A stretch of DNA of 64,000 nucleotides from Galerina marginata (lineage: Eukaryota > Basidiomycota > Agaricomycetes > Agaricales > Galerinaceae): assembly GCA_023014335.1 (NCBI GenBank), contig JAECYW010000001.1:4340001-4404000 (forward strand). Direction: 5' to 3'. The position numbers and the translations under genes are program-made. The notes below the pieces were generated by a model. That model did no database searches. It was given only the letters and a program-made list of their open reading frames with translations, and was not told where the DNA came from. Each line of letters opens with the position of its first letter. The stretch's first letter is position 1. Below, in pieces: positions 1 through 11,220 of this stretch.

Positions 1-1237
1 TTCAGTAAGCGTAAGTGGGCCAAGAGAACGTGAATGCTCAGATATGCAAGGACGTGGCTGCTCTGAGGAGGGTTGCATCTCCTCGGCATTTTCGCGCTTT
101 AGTAGATCTTGGTTACGGAGGCGGTGACGGTGCACCGCTCGATAAAGACCAGTCGACACAACCGTTAGATTAGAGGCGAAGAGACAAACGGCCTCCTGAA
201 AGCAAACACGGTAAGCTCAATGAGATCAATACAAAATTTTGACGATCATACCTCAATATTACAGAGACCTCCAATAACCATGACGTAGTCCTCACCTGCG
301 GAAATCTCGCTGTTTAGGAACAAAATTGCGAATGCGACCGCCACTCCTAATGACAATGCGCTTCCGCAAAAAACGCCTAAAATTAGGCGGCGCTCCATTG
401 GTGGGAGCTTTACTCTCCATAGGAAAATTAGTGGTAATAGAAGAAGGGCGATGTCACAGATTATCGTGTCTAGAACAAAAATAAGACTACAAAGTCAGCT
501 AAAAATGCTCAATTTGCGGGATTTGTACGTACCTGAAATACCAAAAGCAATTGCAAGAAGATATTTTCCTTTAATGGAAATGCAGTACGTCGCTTTATTG
601 AAAACGAGGAACCATGGCGTGTCCTTACAGGATAGTGCGGAGACAAGGACACACGCGACAAAGGAAACCACCAGAAAGGCAACCAGAAGGAAAGACCACA
701 TGCGAGCGTGGTGCTTCTTTGGGAATATTCGCACTAAGGATAAACCAAGAGCTACTCGGGAAGCCCTGAATTAATAGATCGTAAGCATACCGATCAACGG
801 CAGTACGTCTTCAGAAGCCTCGAAAACTTTACTTACCAGACTGAAATAAGATATGGAAACAGAGAAAGCCAGTATGAGTTCAGAATCTGGTACCACCTCG
901 GGGCAGTACTTGGGTCAAGAACTGGGATCCCATCGTTATTATACATTCGAAATCAATGAATATCCGCACTCACCTCGACGACTAAATCGAATCCACACCA
1001 TAATGCAGATCACTACGTTCAATACCACTGGAACCAAGACGAGATAATCATCCCACCACAGCCGGCGGATGCGAAATCGACGAGTAAGGCGATAGAGGGT
1101 CGAACCGATAGCAAACGCATGCAAGAACAAAACTGCAACTACTGGCACAATTAGCTGAGGTCAGTTGTGGAGTAAAAACGGCTGTACATACCTTTCCAGC
1201 CCAGGTAGGACTGAAGCGGAACGGTCACTACTCCCAT
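1..1237 (-). CDS. Fungal 7TM integral membrane protein (PTH11/rhodopsin-like), truncated by window edge
   Basis: Reading the minus strand from the ATG at 1235-1237 gives a chain of exons joined by short introns. Exon 1 is 1192-1237 (starts MGVVTVPLQSYLGWK). The next exon reads VVAVLFLHAFAIGS and then RRLWWDDYLVLVPVV. Later exons give WYQILNSYWLSLFPYLISVW, SRVALGLSLVRIFP, a long membrane segment, DTIICDIALLLLPLIFLWR, LILGVFCGSALSLGV, and finally EAVCLFASNLTVVSTGLYR followed by a basic, open-ended tail running off base 1. Seven hydrophobic segments are visible. The W-WDD-Y, SR-aLalS-RIFP, D-i-D-l-L and E-a-v-NL-vv-Y-R landmarks fit the large fungal family of receptor-like 7TM proteins. Its ligand cannot be told from sequence. 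The C-terminal cytoplasmic tail is incomplete here. No stop or frameshift was seen, so it may be functional. Confidence 0.75.
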
Positions 1238-2099
1238 CGCTGTTCATTAATTAGCTAAGGTAAACGTAGAAAGGCGGGTGGGTATTGAAATTACCAACGT
1301 TGGCCAGGCAGTATTTATACGTCGACGAATGCCGGCATAGTTGCAGGGTTGGAATAACGGAAAGCTGATCAGTGGAAATTTGCAATAGAATCGCGGTTCC
1401 CCGTTACAGCTTGATCGATCAGCACGTAAGTTGAATTCAGGACGGGGAATTTCGTGAGGCTTGCCTAAGAAATAAACACGCTGAATTCTCGGGAGACCCT
1501 GCATTTGTAGTGAATATTTAATCAAGCGCCGGTAGGGACTTCCCATGACCCGCAGGGCTAGCCTTCAACATCACTCTGTTATGATAATATCATGGAGTTG
1601 TCTTTCTGCTGGAGTCCTGAACTGGGTACTAGGAAAAATAACTCTGACAAGATTTCGAGAACTGGCGGCGGATTGGCTTTAAAATAGCAGCCAAAAACCC
1701 AAGAAATAAGGCACTCCACAATAAAATGCCTACTCAAAGGCCAACCGGTGTATTCCAACCAATGTATTCTTACTCACAAGCACACGATATATCTCCACTT
1801 CTCTAACTTTCTCCCCGAACATTTATCCCAAAGAAGCTGCTGCCGTTTCTGCACAAGATTTCCTAAGCCCGACGGCAGAAGTGTGTCGTGGGAACAGCCT
1901 AACTTTGACAGCTAACCAGCGTGCGAGCTGGTATTATCGCTTTCAATGCAATCTGGCTGTCATAATTTTTTGTATATAAGATTCCATTGTTATATACTAC
2001 ATCTGTATCAGGTTTTATATAATACCGGTTCACGGGGAGAGAGCTATGATACGAATTAGCATAAATTCGCACGCTGCAACGCTTTTGCCGCACGCCAAG
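1238..2099. other. Intergenic sequence, no gene seen
   Basis: This stretch lies upstream of the 7TM gene and should hold its promoter. Only short open frames without family resemblance or splice-consistent continuation are present. No convincing core promoter could be assigned. Confidence 0.5.
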
Positions 2100-2790
2100 T
2101 GGTGGTAAAACGGTTTAGTACATATGCACTCAGTGCCATTGAAGTAAGCTAATCTACGGACAAGATGTAATAGTCAAATTTAAGCTAGAATACAATGAGA
2201 ATTGGTCAGGATGTGCAGATCTGCAAACCCTGAGTATTTGCGCTTCCGCATGGTTGCGCGGACTTGAGCATAAAAGCGCATGCGCAAGCAGTAATATGCG
2301 CCGAGGCGGCAATACCATTGGACATCAGCGGAAATCATTGATTTCTGATGGAGACCAACTGCAAAACCATTGAGAGTCACTGGTGAGCAATGGAGACGAT
2401 GTAGCCAAATTTACACGACCATTGGATATCAGTATTGGCCATCTGATCGCAATGGAGGTGGGTATTAGCCACTGTAGTACATTGTAGATTAATTATCACG
2501 TCCATTGAAACCTGCTGGTGTCCACTGGTGCTCCAAGTTTCGTGTTCGTTGGACTCCGTTGGCGGTCGCCCGGAGTACCAGTGTACCTCAATGGAACTTC
2601 AATAAATATCCACTGGCATACAATGGATTTGGGCCATTTTTCTCTGAAATACGATGTCCAACAGTGTAATTTATTCCCTATCCAATGAATAACATTGGAT
2701 TTTGAACCGGTTTACTCAGACTTTGGTTAATTACCAGTGCATTTTGGGTGCAAGTAATCAATGATATCCACTGGATTTCAGAGCGATGAT
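2100..2790. repeat. CCANTGG-word-rich non-coding tract
   Basis: Variants of CCATTGG, CCACTGG, CAATGG and ACCAGTG recur every few tens of bases on both strands across this tract. Examples lie near 2318, 2370, 2421, 2505, 2523, 2595, 2620, 2690 and 2765. No long open frame is present. The 102-bp inverted repeat copy at 2296-2397 is built from the same words. This looks like a word-based repeat or a decayed satellite rather than a gene; its function is unknown. Confidence 0.5.
2296..2397 (+). repeat. 102-bp repeat, copy 1 of an inverted pair
   Basis: The 102 bases from ATGCGCCGAGG to CAATGGAGAC reappear as the reverse complement at 6304-6405 with no difference I could find. Such identity is striking next to the heavily diverged duplications elsewhere in the window, so the duplication is recent or conserved. 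The copies flank about 3.9 kb of sequence without an intact gene. Confidence 0.85.
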
Positions 2791-2989
2791 GTGCCTACAT
2801 ACATCGCGCTCGTGCAGTACAAAAATATTACAATTAAGCGCTGTAAAGAGCGGCTCTAAGCTGCAATTCGGGGTTTGTAGGGTCCAACTAAATAAAAACC
2901 AAGGGTGCGAGGGTCGACGTACAAGATCAGGAATGAGGAAGAGCCCGTTAACAATGGAGACGGCGGTAACCAAAGTCTGAGAACGAGGC

Positions 2990-3860
2990 GGACGTCACAA
3001 ATGACGGAAGCAACTGAGGGCAAATGACTCCATCACTGTTCTATAGCTTGGCTGAAGCGAAAACGCGTCTGAGATGTAGGCCAGGAATTGGGCGCGACAA
3101 GCATTAATGGCGGCTAAAGATAGAACGTCCCCGTACGAGTGGACAATATGATCGTCGGTGCAAGAGAGACTGAAGAATATAGTTCTCGAGCTATTGTTAA
3201 AGGCTGCCAGTAAAATGTACGGAGAGATACGATCCCGTAAGGACTGAGAATCGGGACATCGAAAGAATAGGCCGGTCAGTTACCAGGATGTGTATCCAAA
3301 GCCATGAAATCGAAGCAGTAAATTGAGAAGCAAGATGAGAAAAAAAATTCAATCAATCTCGCAGAAATAAGAACGACGCGAAAGAAGAAATGTGAACTTC
3401 TACCGCCACATTCCTCCCATTCATGCAAAACCACAAGTCCACGGAAAGGTTAGGTTTAAGGTTAGGACTCACCCGTCACCGCGATGTGTCTGAAAGGATC
3501 GCAGACCTTAGCTTTCTTGTTAAGCCATTTTCCTGAAACGCGGAAATGTTAGAAAATCACACCTGATTCGAAGAACGCAGGTACCACTTACAAAATTTAT
3601 TTTTGGCGAAATATCGAGACGAGGGGAAGCAAGGCGAGTATGTCCAGGTGCCTACGAATGGGGATAAAGAATTGAATGAGACAAACGAGATGAGCTGAAA
3701 AAAGGCTGGGAAAAGATACGGCGCGGGCCCAAGGGTGAGGAGGACGTGTATCCAAGGATTTCGTCCTCTAGCTGACATTGTATTATAATCGAAAACGAAG
3801 ACGAAACAGAAATTATCAATAAAATTCGCTGATATAAGGAAGATTGAGATACCACATGTG
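2990..3860 (-). pseudogene. Possible degraded minus-strand exons, unrecognised
   Basis: The minus strand contains open stretches with plausible splice borders: GKWLNKKAKVCDPFRHIAV followed by a GTGAGT donor near 3464, ILLIISVSSSFSIII near 3800, and HSYGDVLSLAAINACRAQ near 3110. They do not join into one long frame, and none matches a family I know. A decayed gene is the likeliest reading; chance open frames are possible. Confidence 0.25.
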
Positions 3861-4139
3861 AATTCCTCGGCCAGTATTTTTCGAAATATACCTAAAAAGC
3901 AGAAGTAAGGGCCCTTGGACTTGCATCACATGATCATACCCGCTGGCCGCTCAGCCTGGATTCTCAGGTGTGTTCAGTTCCAGATTTAATCAGAATCTGC
4001 ATTAAGCCACGGGAGGTTAATAGCCGTCCGAATATTGAAGGAAGGGTCAGAAGGTAGGTCACCGGGGTACTGAAGTGGAGATAAGGACGGTGGAAAGAGT
4101 GGACTGAGGCTAAGCAAATTCTGGCCGATAAAGTAAGCG

Positions 4140-4870
4140 AAAGTTCTCTGGGTTGATAACCCGAGAGTAAGAAGACGAAGACGCAAATGTGTGTGGAAAG
4201 GGGCGTTACGGCACAAAAGTGATAGAATGATTGTGAGACACGACGTTCGCAATCACTAGCAATACACTACATCTAATTCTCCAGAAATAAGCGCGAAAAC
4301 TTACAAAAGGAAAAGTAAGTCAGCGTCGTCGACGGCGGTGAGGTACGACGTGAATGTACACACATTAGCTCGCACAAAGAATAGTTCAAACACCATAGTA
4401 GGTGAGACATACGAGGTCAATCGCCAGAATGGTTTCCTTCAGCGGTCATTTATTTGTCCTAGGTCAAACGAGGCAACGAAGGAGCAAGGAAAGAACGAAA
4501 AACTCACGTAGTACGACGGGGATAAGGTCCAAATCCTGATATTTCCGTCTCAAATCCTCTGGCTCGCAGTCCCTCGCCGAACCGCAATTCTACCCCAAAA
4601 AATCGGGTCACCGGAGAATGTTATGTCGAGAGAATAAGCGCCAATGAGACGATCGAGCTTAGGAAGCAGTATTAGCCTCGGACATTGAGCCTGCGCAGCA
4701 TAAGCTCGGCGAGGGATAGAGATGCATCATGATTGCCGTCCTTGATGACTCGACGATGAGGTGAAGTTGACAAAAGCAGAATGGAGGCAGAAACACCGTG
4801 AGGGTGCAGTGTTGAGCTCTTGTGGAGGCGAAGGGCGTCAGAGGCCGAGCCCGCTTTAGAGCTTGTGCAA
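4140..4870 (-). repeat. Degraded duplication, paralogous to 44890-45720
   Basis: Between about 4370 and 4480 the bases follow those at 45210-45380 in the same order (AATAGTTCAAAC, GTGAGAC, ACGAGGTC, CCTAG, GCAACGAA). Weaker similarity extends both ways. On the minus strand both copies encode a short hydrophobic stretch (copy 1 ADLLFLL; copy 2 NIDLLLLVQ) followed by a splice-like border, so the parent was probably a membrane-protein gene. Stops and frame breaks interrupt both copies. Confidence 0.4.
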
Positions 4871-5039
4871 CGTGGAGGATGTCGAGCAGACTGATATCAA
4901 CACACAATGAGATATCCATATGCCAGCCACAAATCATCCCCCCGGTATTCGCATCCTCCCCCCCAAAAAATGGAAGAATCAATGTATCGCTTTTGCAGCG
5001 GTACCAGTAACCTTCGATTCCACCTTCGAGAACGTCGTC

Positions 5040-5345
5040 GCCGCCTTGCCAACTCCAGGAATAAACCTGCCGACCTTCACCACACCCCCCCCCCCCTCCG
5101 AGACGGTAGACATGGCTTTCAGGTCAAATTTTACGGGGCCTTTCGCTGCTTTCTTCAATTTTGAAAAGAACCCCCTGCGATGTGAGACGCGATTCGGCTT
5201 TAGCCGCCAGCCCGACTCCTTTTCCTACTCCTGGGATGAATCTAGAGGCTTTGGACACGGCGCCTGAGGGGGCAGACGCTACTCTCGGGTCGACCTTCGC
5301 TAGGCCTTTCCCTGCTTTCGCGAGACCGTGCCCGAGATTTTTGAA
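5040..5345 (+). repeat. Two-unit internal repeat in a proline-rich open stretch
   Basis: Unit 1 (about 5050-5170) reads PTPGINLPTFTTPPPP then FTGPFAAFFNF. Unit 2 (about 5215-5340), in another frame, reads PTPGMNLEALDTAPEGA then FARPFPAFARPCPRF. The order of landmarks is the same, so this is a diverged tandem duplication of about 165 bp with a frameshift between units. A run of 13 C at 5086-5098 lies in unit 1. A degraded coding exon is likely; no family recognised. Confidence 0.4.
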
Positions 5346-5399
5346 GAAGCCCCTGCTCTCGAGGTCGAAATCATCGAACTCATTGCGCTACGTTTGACG

Positions 5400-6300
5400 T
5401 ATCCCGCCAGTTCAGACCGTCGGGTGGAATAGTAGTTCTTCGACGCACAGCAAAATACTCGTGGAGCTCTCGATCGAATAAAGCAGGAGAGCGTTCAAAG
5501 ATCCCGTCGGACTCGTAATCGTAGGAGCGCCCAACCAAACTTGCACGAAAAAGTTAATATCATGCATAAATGTATGACAACGAAACCTACTTTGATTCGA
5601 GCTCTGGTAATGGCGCAGATGCAACGAGGCTAATGGACAGGCAAAAGAAAATGAGAGAAAGGAGACCAGTTCGGGACAGACACCGTGATGTATATGATAT
5701 TTGGGTGGTGGGTTGGTTTAAACGACCAGCGTTGGCGATTGCAAGGAATGGGATGGGGTTGAAGACCGGCTTCAACTGAGTATACTGGGCTACTCTCTCG
5801 CTTTTTATAGCCTACAGCTTTGATCGAAGTCCTAATCATCGGCAGATACGGTGTGAATTCCGTTGCACGCCGAAGTTCGTGTTTGCGAATGCGAGGAAGC
5901 GCAAGCTAGTGCTGTGATGGGAACTGTTGTGAGGTAAGCGTCGAAAGGGTTTCTGTTCTGATACTGGAGCTTGCCACAGCCTTCGACTTGGAATGGGAAT
6001 TTTCTAAATAATTTAAAAGCAAACACTACGAATGAATAGCTCTCTGAATCCTAGTAAACACGGACATCGCCCAAAACGGCTGGATTTGAGACAAGGAGGT
6101 TGTATGATGGGATTTGGGGTTGACCGTGTTATACCGAGCCCCGAGTGTTCATGAACAATATAAATAACTATACGTAGCTCTGACAATAGCGGATTATTCT
6201 TCGTCAATCCAAAAGCCTAATAAAGATAGGAGCGAACGAGCAAGGACAATACGTTGGTGGATTTAAGTGAGTTAATAGCCTTCTTTTTTTGATCTTACAG
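5400..6300. other. Intergenic sequence, nothing recognised
   Basis: Only short open frames on both strands with no mutual continuity across splice sites. No repeat shared with the rest of the window was found apart from the 102-bp copy that starts just downstream. Confidence 0.4.
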
Positions 6301-6303
6301 TTA

Positions 6304-6405
6304 GTCTCCATTGCTCACCAGTGACTCTCAATGGTTTTGCAGTTGGTCTCCATCAGAAATCAATGATTTCCGCTGATGTCCAATGGTATTGCCGCCTCGG
6401 CGCAT
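6304..6405 (-). repeat. 102-bp repeat, copy 2 of an inverted pair
   Basis: Reverse complement of 2296-2397. The unit begins GTCTCCATTGCTCACC and ends GGCGCAT here. Outside the 102 bases the two flanks differ, so the borders are sharp. It could be a short mobile element present twice, or the termini of a larger composite unit. Confidence 0.85.
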
Positions 6406-6589
6406 GTTACTGTGATTTCGTTATCTTTGTTCCACGATAATCCATACTCTTCTACTTGTATTAAGGCATCATTTGTGCTCAACTGTCATGTTCTTTTGCC
6501 ATAGGGCACTGTCGCACCATGCTCCACATTGGTTAGCTTATCTTCCAAAAACTCGCTGACGAAGTTTGCCTACTTAGGAATTTGTTATA

Positions 6590-6850
6590 GCGCATTATTG
6601 ACACAGACGCGAGGGTGAAGACATTGATAATTAATCTACTTGACGCGCTGGCCATTCACCATTTCGTTCATAGCGTAAATTCATAGGAGAAGCTACATGG
6701 GAAACAAGTCAATCGAGGAAGGAGCGTAAGTCGAGGAGACAAGAATTTTCCAAGCTGTGTGGGAATTCGAACTCACGCAATTGAAGACCAAACAACCCAC
6801 GACAAGAATGTGTCGCGCCGGCCAGCCGACCTGCACGAATAGGGTGCCCG
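6590..6850. repeat. Degraded duplicate, paralogous to 14160-14560
   Basis: The words AAGACATTGATAATTAATC, CTACTTGAC, GAAGCTACATGG, ATCGAGGAAGGA and GAGGAGACAA occur here in the same order as their variants at 14185-14305. Both copies are followed by a GTGTCGCGCC block. On the minus strand both read SS-LPSSIT-PSSFSY-like peptides with stops, so the parent may have been coding. Confidence 0.45.
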
Positions 6851-6859
6851 CTGATTGTG

Positions 6860-7320
6860 TGTGCATCATATCATTATAAACAAAAACTTATTTCCAAGTC
6901 ATTGTAGTGTAGCTGGTAGTTCCGTGAAATTTCGAATCAATTGTTGTCCGTCCGTTCGATCCCGGCTGGATCCTCAATTTTGATGCAATATTTTGGGCAT
7001 ATGATAGAATTTCTGTGTCCTCAAATTCGCAGCTGTCTTGCGCCGTAGGCGCGGTGATTTGTTTTAATCAGAAGAGATTGCATCCCTCCCCTCCGGGGAG
7101 CGGTGCAGTCCTCCTCAGCTGCTGCAAAAACAAGAAAAACATTGTTTTCTCCCTCTCCAGCCCGAGTCTTTCCATCACCATGACTCTCTCTAATTATGAA
7201 AAACTGATATATTTGTAAATCTCAGCCTAATACAAAATTAACAATCACCATTTCCACACCCCTCATTGACAAATGTGCCATCCAATTCCACAAATTTTTA
7301 AAAATAAGTGCCGAAGGCAC
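6860..7320. other. AT-rich block with hairpins, possible organellar insert
   Basis: This AT-rich stretch carries short perfect hairpins such as GCGCCGTAGGCGC (about 7041) and GTGCCGAAGGCAC (about 7310), and a tRNA-like pair of motifs (TAGTGTAGCTGG near 6906, GTTCGATCC near 6954). Such GC hairpins in AT-rich DNA are typical of fungal mitochondrial genomes. No mitochondrial gene could be identified, so transfer from the mitochondrion is a hypothesis. Confidence 0.35.
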
Positions 7321-7640
7321 GGCCAGCGCAGCGAAAAGGCCAGCGCAGCGAAAAGGCTAGCGCAGCGAAAAGGCTAGCGCAGCGAAAAGGCAGCGCAGCG
7401 AAAGGCCAGCGCAGCGAGAGGGCAGCGCAGCGAAGAGGGGGGGTAATGGGGGATGCAATCCCCCATGAAAAGGCAGCGCAGCGGAAAAGGGGGGTACTGG
7501 GGGATGCAATCCCCCGTGAAAAGGCTAGCGCAGCGAAAGGCCAGCGCAGCGTCGCGCCGCAGGCAAGCAGGGGGGTTTGGGGGGATGCAATCCCCCCAAG
7601 GGGTCTGGGGTTTCCCCAGCCGTCGCGGCCGGCGCCGCAA
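7320..7640 (+). repeat. 17-bp minisatellite (AGCGCAGCGAAAAGGC-type) plus GGGGGATGCAATCCCCC hairpins
   Basis: From about 7323 the motif GCCAGCGCAGCGAAAAG and shortened variants repeat head to tail around ten times. Within and after the array come three copies of a hairpin with GGGGGATGCAATCCCCC (near 7452, 7501 and 7579), each followed or preceded by another GCAGCG unit. The open frames across this block on both strands follow from the repeat lacking stops and are not evidence of a protein. The composition is unlike the flanking DNA. Confidence 0.8.
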
Positions 7641-8054
7641 ACAACCACTTACTCTCAGTAAACTACACGTTGTTCACTGAATCACTCTCCAAAAAATCTA
7701 CATATACTTAGCCAGGAGCAAATATGGTGAAAAAATTATTCGCATTGCAGTTATACCTTGAGTTATACGACAGGAAGACATTGATTTGACTTGCAGGAGA
7801 CGCCCGCAACGGAGCGACTACTAATAGAACATTACATAATACATGTTCAAACTCCGCTATCTATGGCGCGGGTTCAACCTCCAGCTGTGTGTGTATAGAA
7901 ATCAAATACATTCATCCTCCCTTCAAATGGACGTTAGTAATTTACACATCCACGAGAGAACGGAAATAAGACACACCCAACGTTCTCCTTCGTATGGAAG
8001 GCTTGTACGACTGATCCATCCATCCAACGTCCGCCAAATTTGTTTGGATACAAC

Positions 8055-8400
8055 TCAAGCAGGGAGGAAGGAGCTAAGGCCCGACGACAGGGATGGACGC
8101 AGACAGGGGTGAATCAAAATGGACGTCAAACCCACCCTCACTCGACATCGAAGAGTAAGTCCTGCTACTGGTAAGGATATGGCTGCTGGTGTTGCTTCAA
8201 GACCAAATGACGCGCAGATTCTCCGCTCGCATGGGGGCGGATGTTCCTCGAGGTTAGGTTTGGGGAAGGCCAAGGGTCGAGATGAGAGAGCGATGAGGGA
8301 GTGTGCAATTTGAGGAGCCGTGCTAGCGTAATCGGTGATAGCAGTCGAAGAAGACGATGGCGATGACGTTGTCAAGCCTGAATGAGGATCTTCCAGTCTC
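8055..8400. repeat. Degraded duplicate, paralogous to 14690-14850
   Basis: The block around CCAAATGACGCGCAGATTCT, CATGGGGGCGG, GAGGTTAGG and GGGAAGGCCAAG (8203-8272) parallels 14750-14840. Either strand is open across the conserved core (plus PNDAQILRSHGGG; minus RRICASFG), so coding direction is unclear. No intact gene. Confidence 0.4.
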
Positions 8401-8439
8401 TCGCAGCTGCCGGGCTGGAGCTGCCAGCTGGTAGCTCAA

Positions 8440-11220
8440 AGACGAGAGTGTGGTCGAGAGGAGAGGTATGTGGCTGACACCGCCTCGCCAATGGTCCACC
8501 CCGGAGCATACGTCACCGACGTTTCGTATGACGAAAGCGTCGTTCCCTCCCGCTCCTCCTCTTCTTTCTTCCCAGCTCGCAAACCTGCCCCGCCTACCGC
8601 TAGCACCGGTACCGGCACCAGCAGCATCCTCAGCTCCAGCGCTCTAGCAGCTCCCTGCCCCGACCCGTCCCATCCTAGCCCGTCCCGCTGCCTCATCATA
8701 CACCCGTCAACGCGACGAAATTCCATCCCAAGAAAGTCAACTTCACAGTCAGCGACGATGATGCGATACCACCGCGCGGCTAGATGAGCAGCTCGAGGAG
8801 GGCGGCGGGAGGAGGGCTGCGCAGCGGTGAGGGGTTGAGAGAGGAGGAGCAGCGATGGCGGGAGAAGACGCCTACTACCGAACGGAACACGGCTGAGGTG
8901 ATGGGAGGGAGGGTGGCAGCGGCTGCGGTGAGAACGGCTTGAGGACTCAAACAGTAGGCCTGTCGGTGCAGACGCCATCGTCTGGGGTGGATGTATGCGT
9001 CGACGTCGTATTCGTGTGATGACAGCGTCGCCCACTTATTTACTTCCCCATCCGTGGCTTGCGCGCGAGCGCGCGTGCAGGCAGTGCATTGACCGTTTCC
9101 CCACTTCGTCCCTCCTCTCCCTTCCCCCTCCCTGGGTTGCTAACCCAGTCACCCCGCCCCGCCCAGCGACGGTACGAATACCAGTGCCAGCCTCATTCGT
9201 AATGCCTCAGCCATAGCCTATGCCGCCCCACCCCGCCCCACCTCCCAATCCCGCCACTCCCGCCCCATCTCATAGCAGTTCGCTCTCCTGCGCCCGATCA
9301 ACTCGCTGACCCTCCGCTCCTTCATACACCATCAACGGGAGGAAAGCCCGTCCTAGGGGCAGCAACCCCATCAACGAGGACTATCCGATGCTGCGGCGTG
9401 GCTGGAAGGTACCATCGCAGCATGGCTGAAGTGCAGGGAGGGAGGAAGTGAAGGGTGTACTGCAGCGGTGAAAGGAGCGACGACGGCCCCAGCATTACAT
9501 CCCGCGCCTGCTACACACCCGCAGGAGTGATAGGAGGGATGATGGGGGCGGCAGTGGTGAGAACTGCGACGAAGGCTTGAGGACTTAGCTGGCGGGGTCG
9601 ATTCCTGCACCAGCTTCCGCCCCGCCCCGTTCCGCCACATCGCCCCATCTCCGTCCCTTCTAACCATCCGCCCTTTCATACACCCGCACCCGCCAACGCG
9701 GCGAGAACTCTTCTTACGCAGGCATCCCCACCATCAACGACAACGACAAGGTCCTACGGTGTGGCTAGATGGGCAGCATGACAGCACAGCAGCACAGCTG
9801 ACGTGTAGGGAGGGAGGATGAGTGCTGTAGCAGTGAGAGCAGCGACAACGGCCCTAGCATTAGATTCCCGCCCCAGCTACACGCCCGTGGACGGAACACG
9901 GCTGAGCTGAAGGAGGGGGCACGGTGGGTAAGGCAGCGGTGAGAACTGCGACGACGACTTGAGGACTCAGATAGCGGGTCCGCAGGCGCGGGCGGGGTAG
10001 ATATATTTGTCGACGTGTGCATTTTCGCATCCGTACGCCGCCCTCTTCCTCTTCCTTCTTCCCTAGTAGAGAACCCGCCCTCCCGCCTGCCCACTGGACC
10101 AGGACCAGTACCAGCCCCAACACCACAGCAGCACCAGCTTCCCCCAGCCCGCCCCGCGTTGTCACACCCTCTCCCCCTCTGCCTCTCCATCCCTTCATAC
10201 ACCCGCACCCGCCAACACGACGAGAACTCTCCCCATGCAGGAAACTTCTCCATCAGCGACGACGACGAGGGCATGCGGCGCGGCTGGATGGACAGCACGA
10301 CAGTACAGCTGCGGTGCAGAGACGAAGTAAGCGAGGGAGGTCCTGCAGCGGTGACGCCGATGCCAACTGACCCGATTTTACATTCGACGCCGTTTGCTTC
10401 AGCTTCCGATTGAAAGGGAGTAGATAGAAGGTGTTGGGTGCGTGAGCCTGTTACACACCCGCGGAAGGAACACAGCTGAGGTGAAAGAAGGGAGGATAGG
10501 CGTGGCAGCGACGACGGCCGTGACGACGGCTTGAGGACTCGGATGGCGGTTCCGCAGGTGCATCCTCGATCGGCGGCGCGGTGCGGGCGGGGTCGATATG
10601 TACGTTGACGTGGCGAACTTCAGGTCACAGTAGAGAACTGAGAACGGAGAGCCGAGAGTGCCGTTGAGTGGGTCCTTCAGTTGCTGACCACATTTTCATG
10701 GTGTTCCTCCTCCAAGACAAACATCGTTCCATCCCCCTCGCCCTCGCCCTCTCCCTCCTTCCAAGCTCAACCCGCCTGCACGCCAGCAGCAGCTCGTTCC
10801 CAGCCCCTCAGCAGGCCCAGCCGCCTCGTCGGGGGGCGCTGGCACGGTGGGTGCATGCTTCGACATGGCAAAGTCGAGGCTGGTAGGAAGGGCTGAGGGC
10901 CGAGAACTGAGACTAAGGTCAACTTCACGTTCTTGTTTACGCTGTATTCCGCCTTCAAGACGAGCTTCATTCCCTCCTCCTGCTCCTCCTGCTCCTCTTC
11001 CTTCCTGCATCGCAAACCCGCGCGCCCACCGACAGTACCAGCATCAGTGGCTCCGATCCCAGCGCCCCCGCAGCACTGTCTACACGCCCGCGCCCCGCCC
11101 CATCGCACATCCCTCCATACACCCGCACCCGTCAACACGACGAGAACTCCTCCAACACAGACAGCTCCTCAGTTAGCGACGACGACGAGCCACTGCAGCG
11201 CCATGCTGGTGGGATGAACC
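8440..11220 (+). repeat. Tandem array of about five degraded copies of a GC-rich gene segment
   Basis: A landmark beginning CATACACCC(GCACCC)GYCAACRCGACGA, leading to a CAGCGACGAYGAYGA block and a GCGCGGCTRGATG block, recurs near 8695, 9325, 9680, 10195 and 11115. Upstream of several copies lies a second landmark, GTCGACGT followed by a serine/proline-rich stretch (near 8510, 9000, 10010, 10600). In-frame pieces include KVNFTVSDDDAIPPRG (8740) and GNFSISDDDEGMRRGWM (10240). The parent was probably a disordered, acidic protein. Each copy carries stops or shifts. The long open frames here (for example 8436-9035 minus) are by-products of high GC. Confidence 0.6.

Noticed and set aside
6750..6850. 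Minus-strand GAGTTCGAATTCCC resembling a tRNA B-box
   Set aside because: No consistent cloverleaf, and the block is part of a repeat pair with 14160-14560 that does not keep the motif.
6900..6985. tRNA-like A-box and B-box (TAGTGTAGCTGG, GTTCGATCC)
   Set aside because: The 5' and 3' acceptor strands do not pair, and the T-arm has a mismatch. At best a tRNA-derived relic.
7298..7661. Long open frames on both strands over the minisatellite
   Set aside because: The 17-bp repeat lacks stops in several frames; the peptides are pure repeat translation.
8436..9035. 199-codon minus-strand open frame
   Set aside because: It lies in the GC-rich tandem array, and the landmark copies imply the other strand was coding. 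High GC reduces stop frequency.
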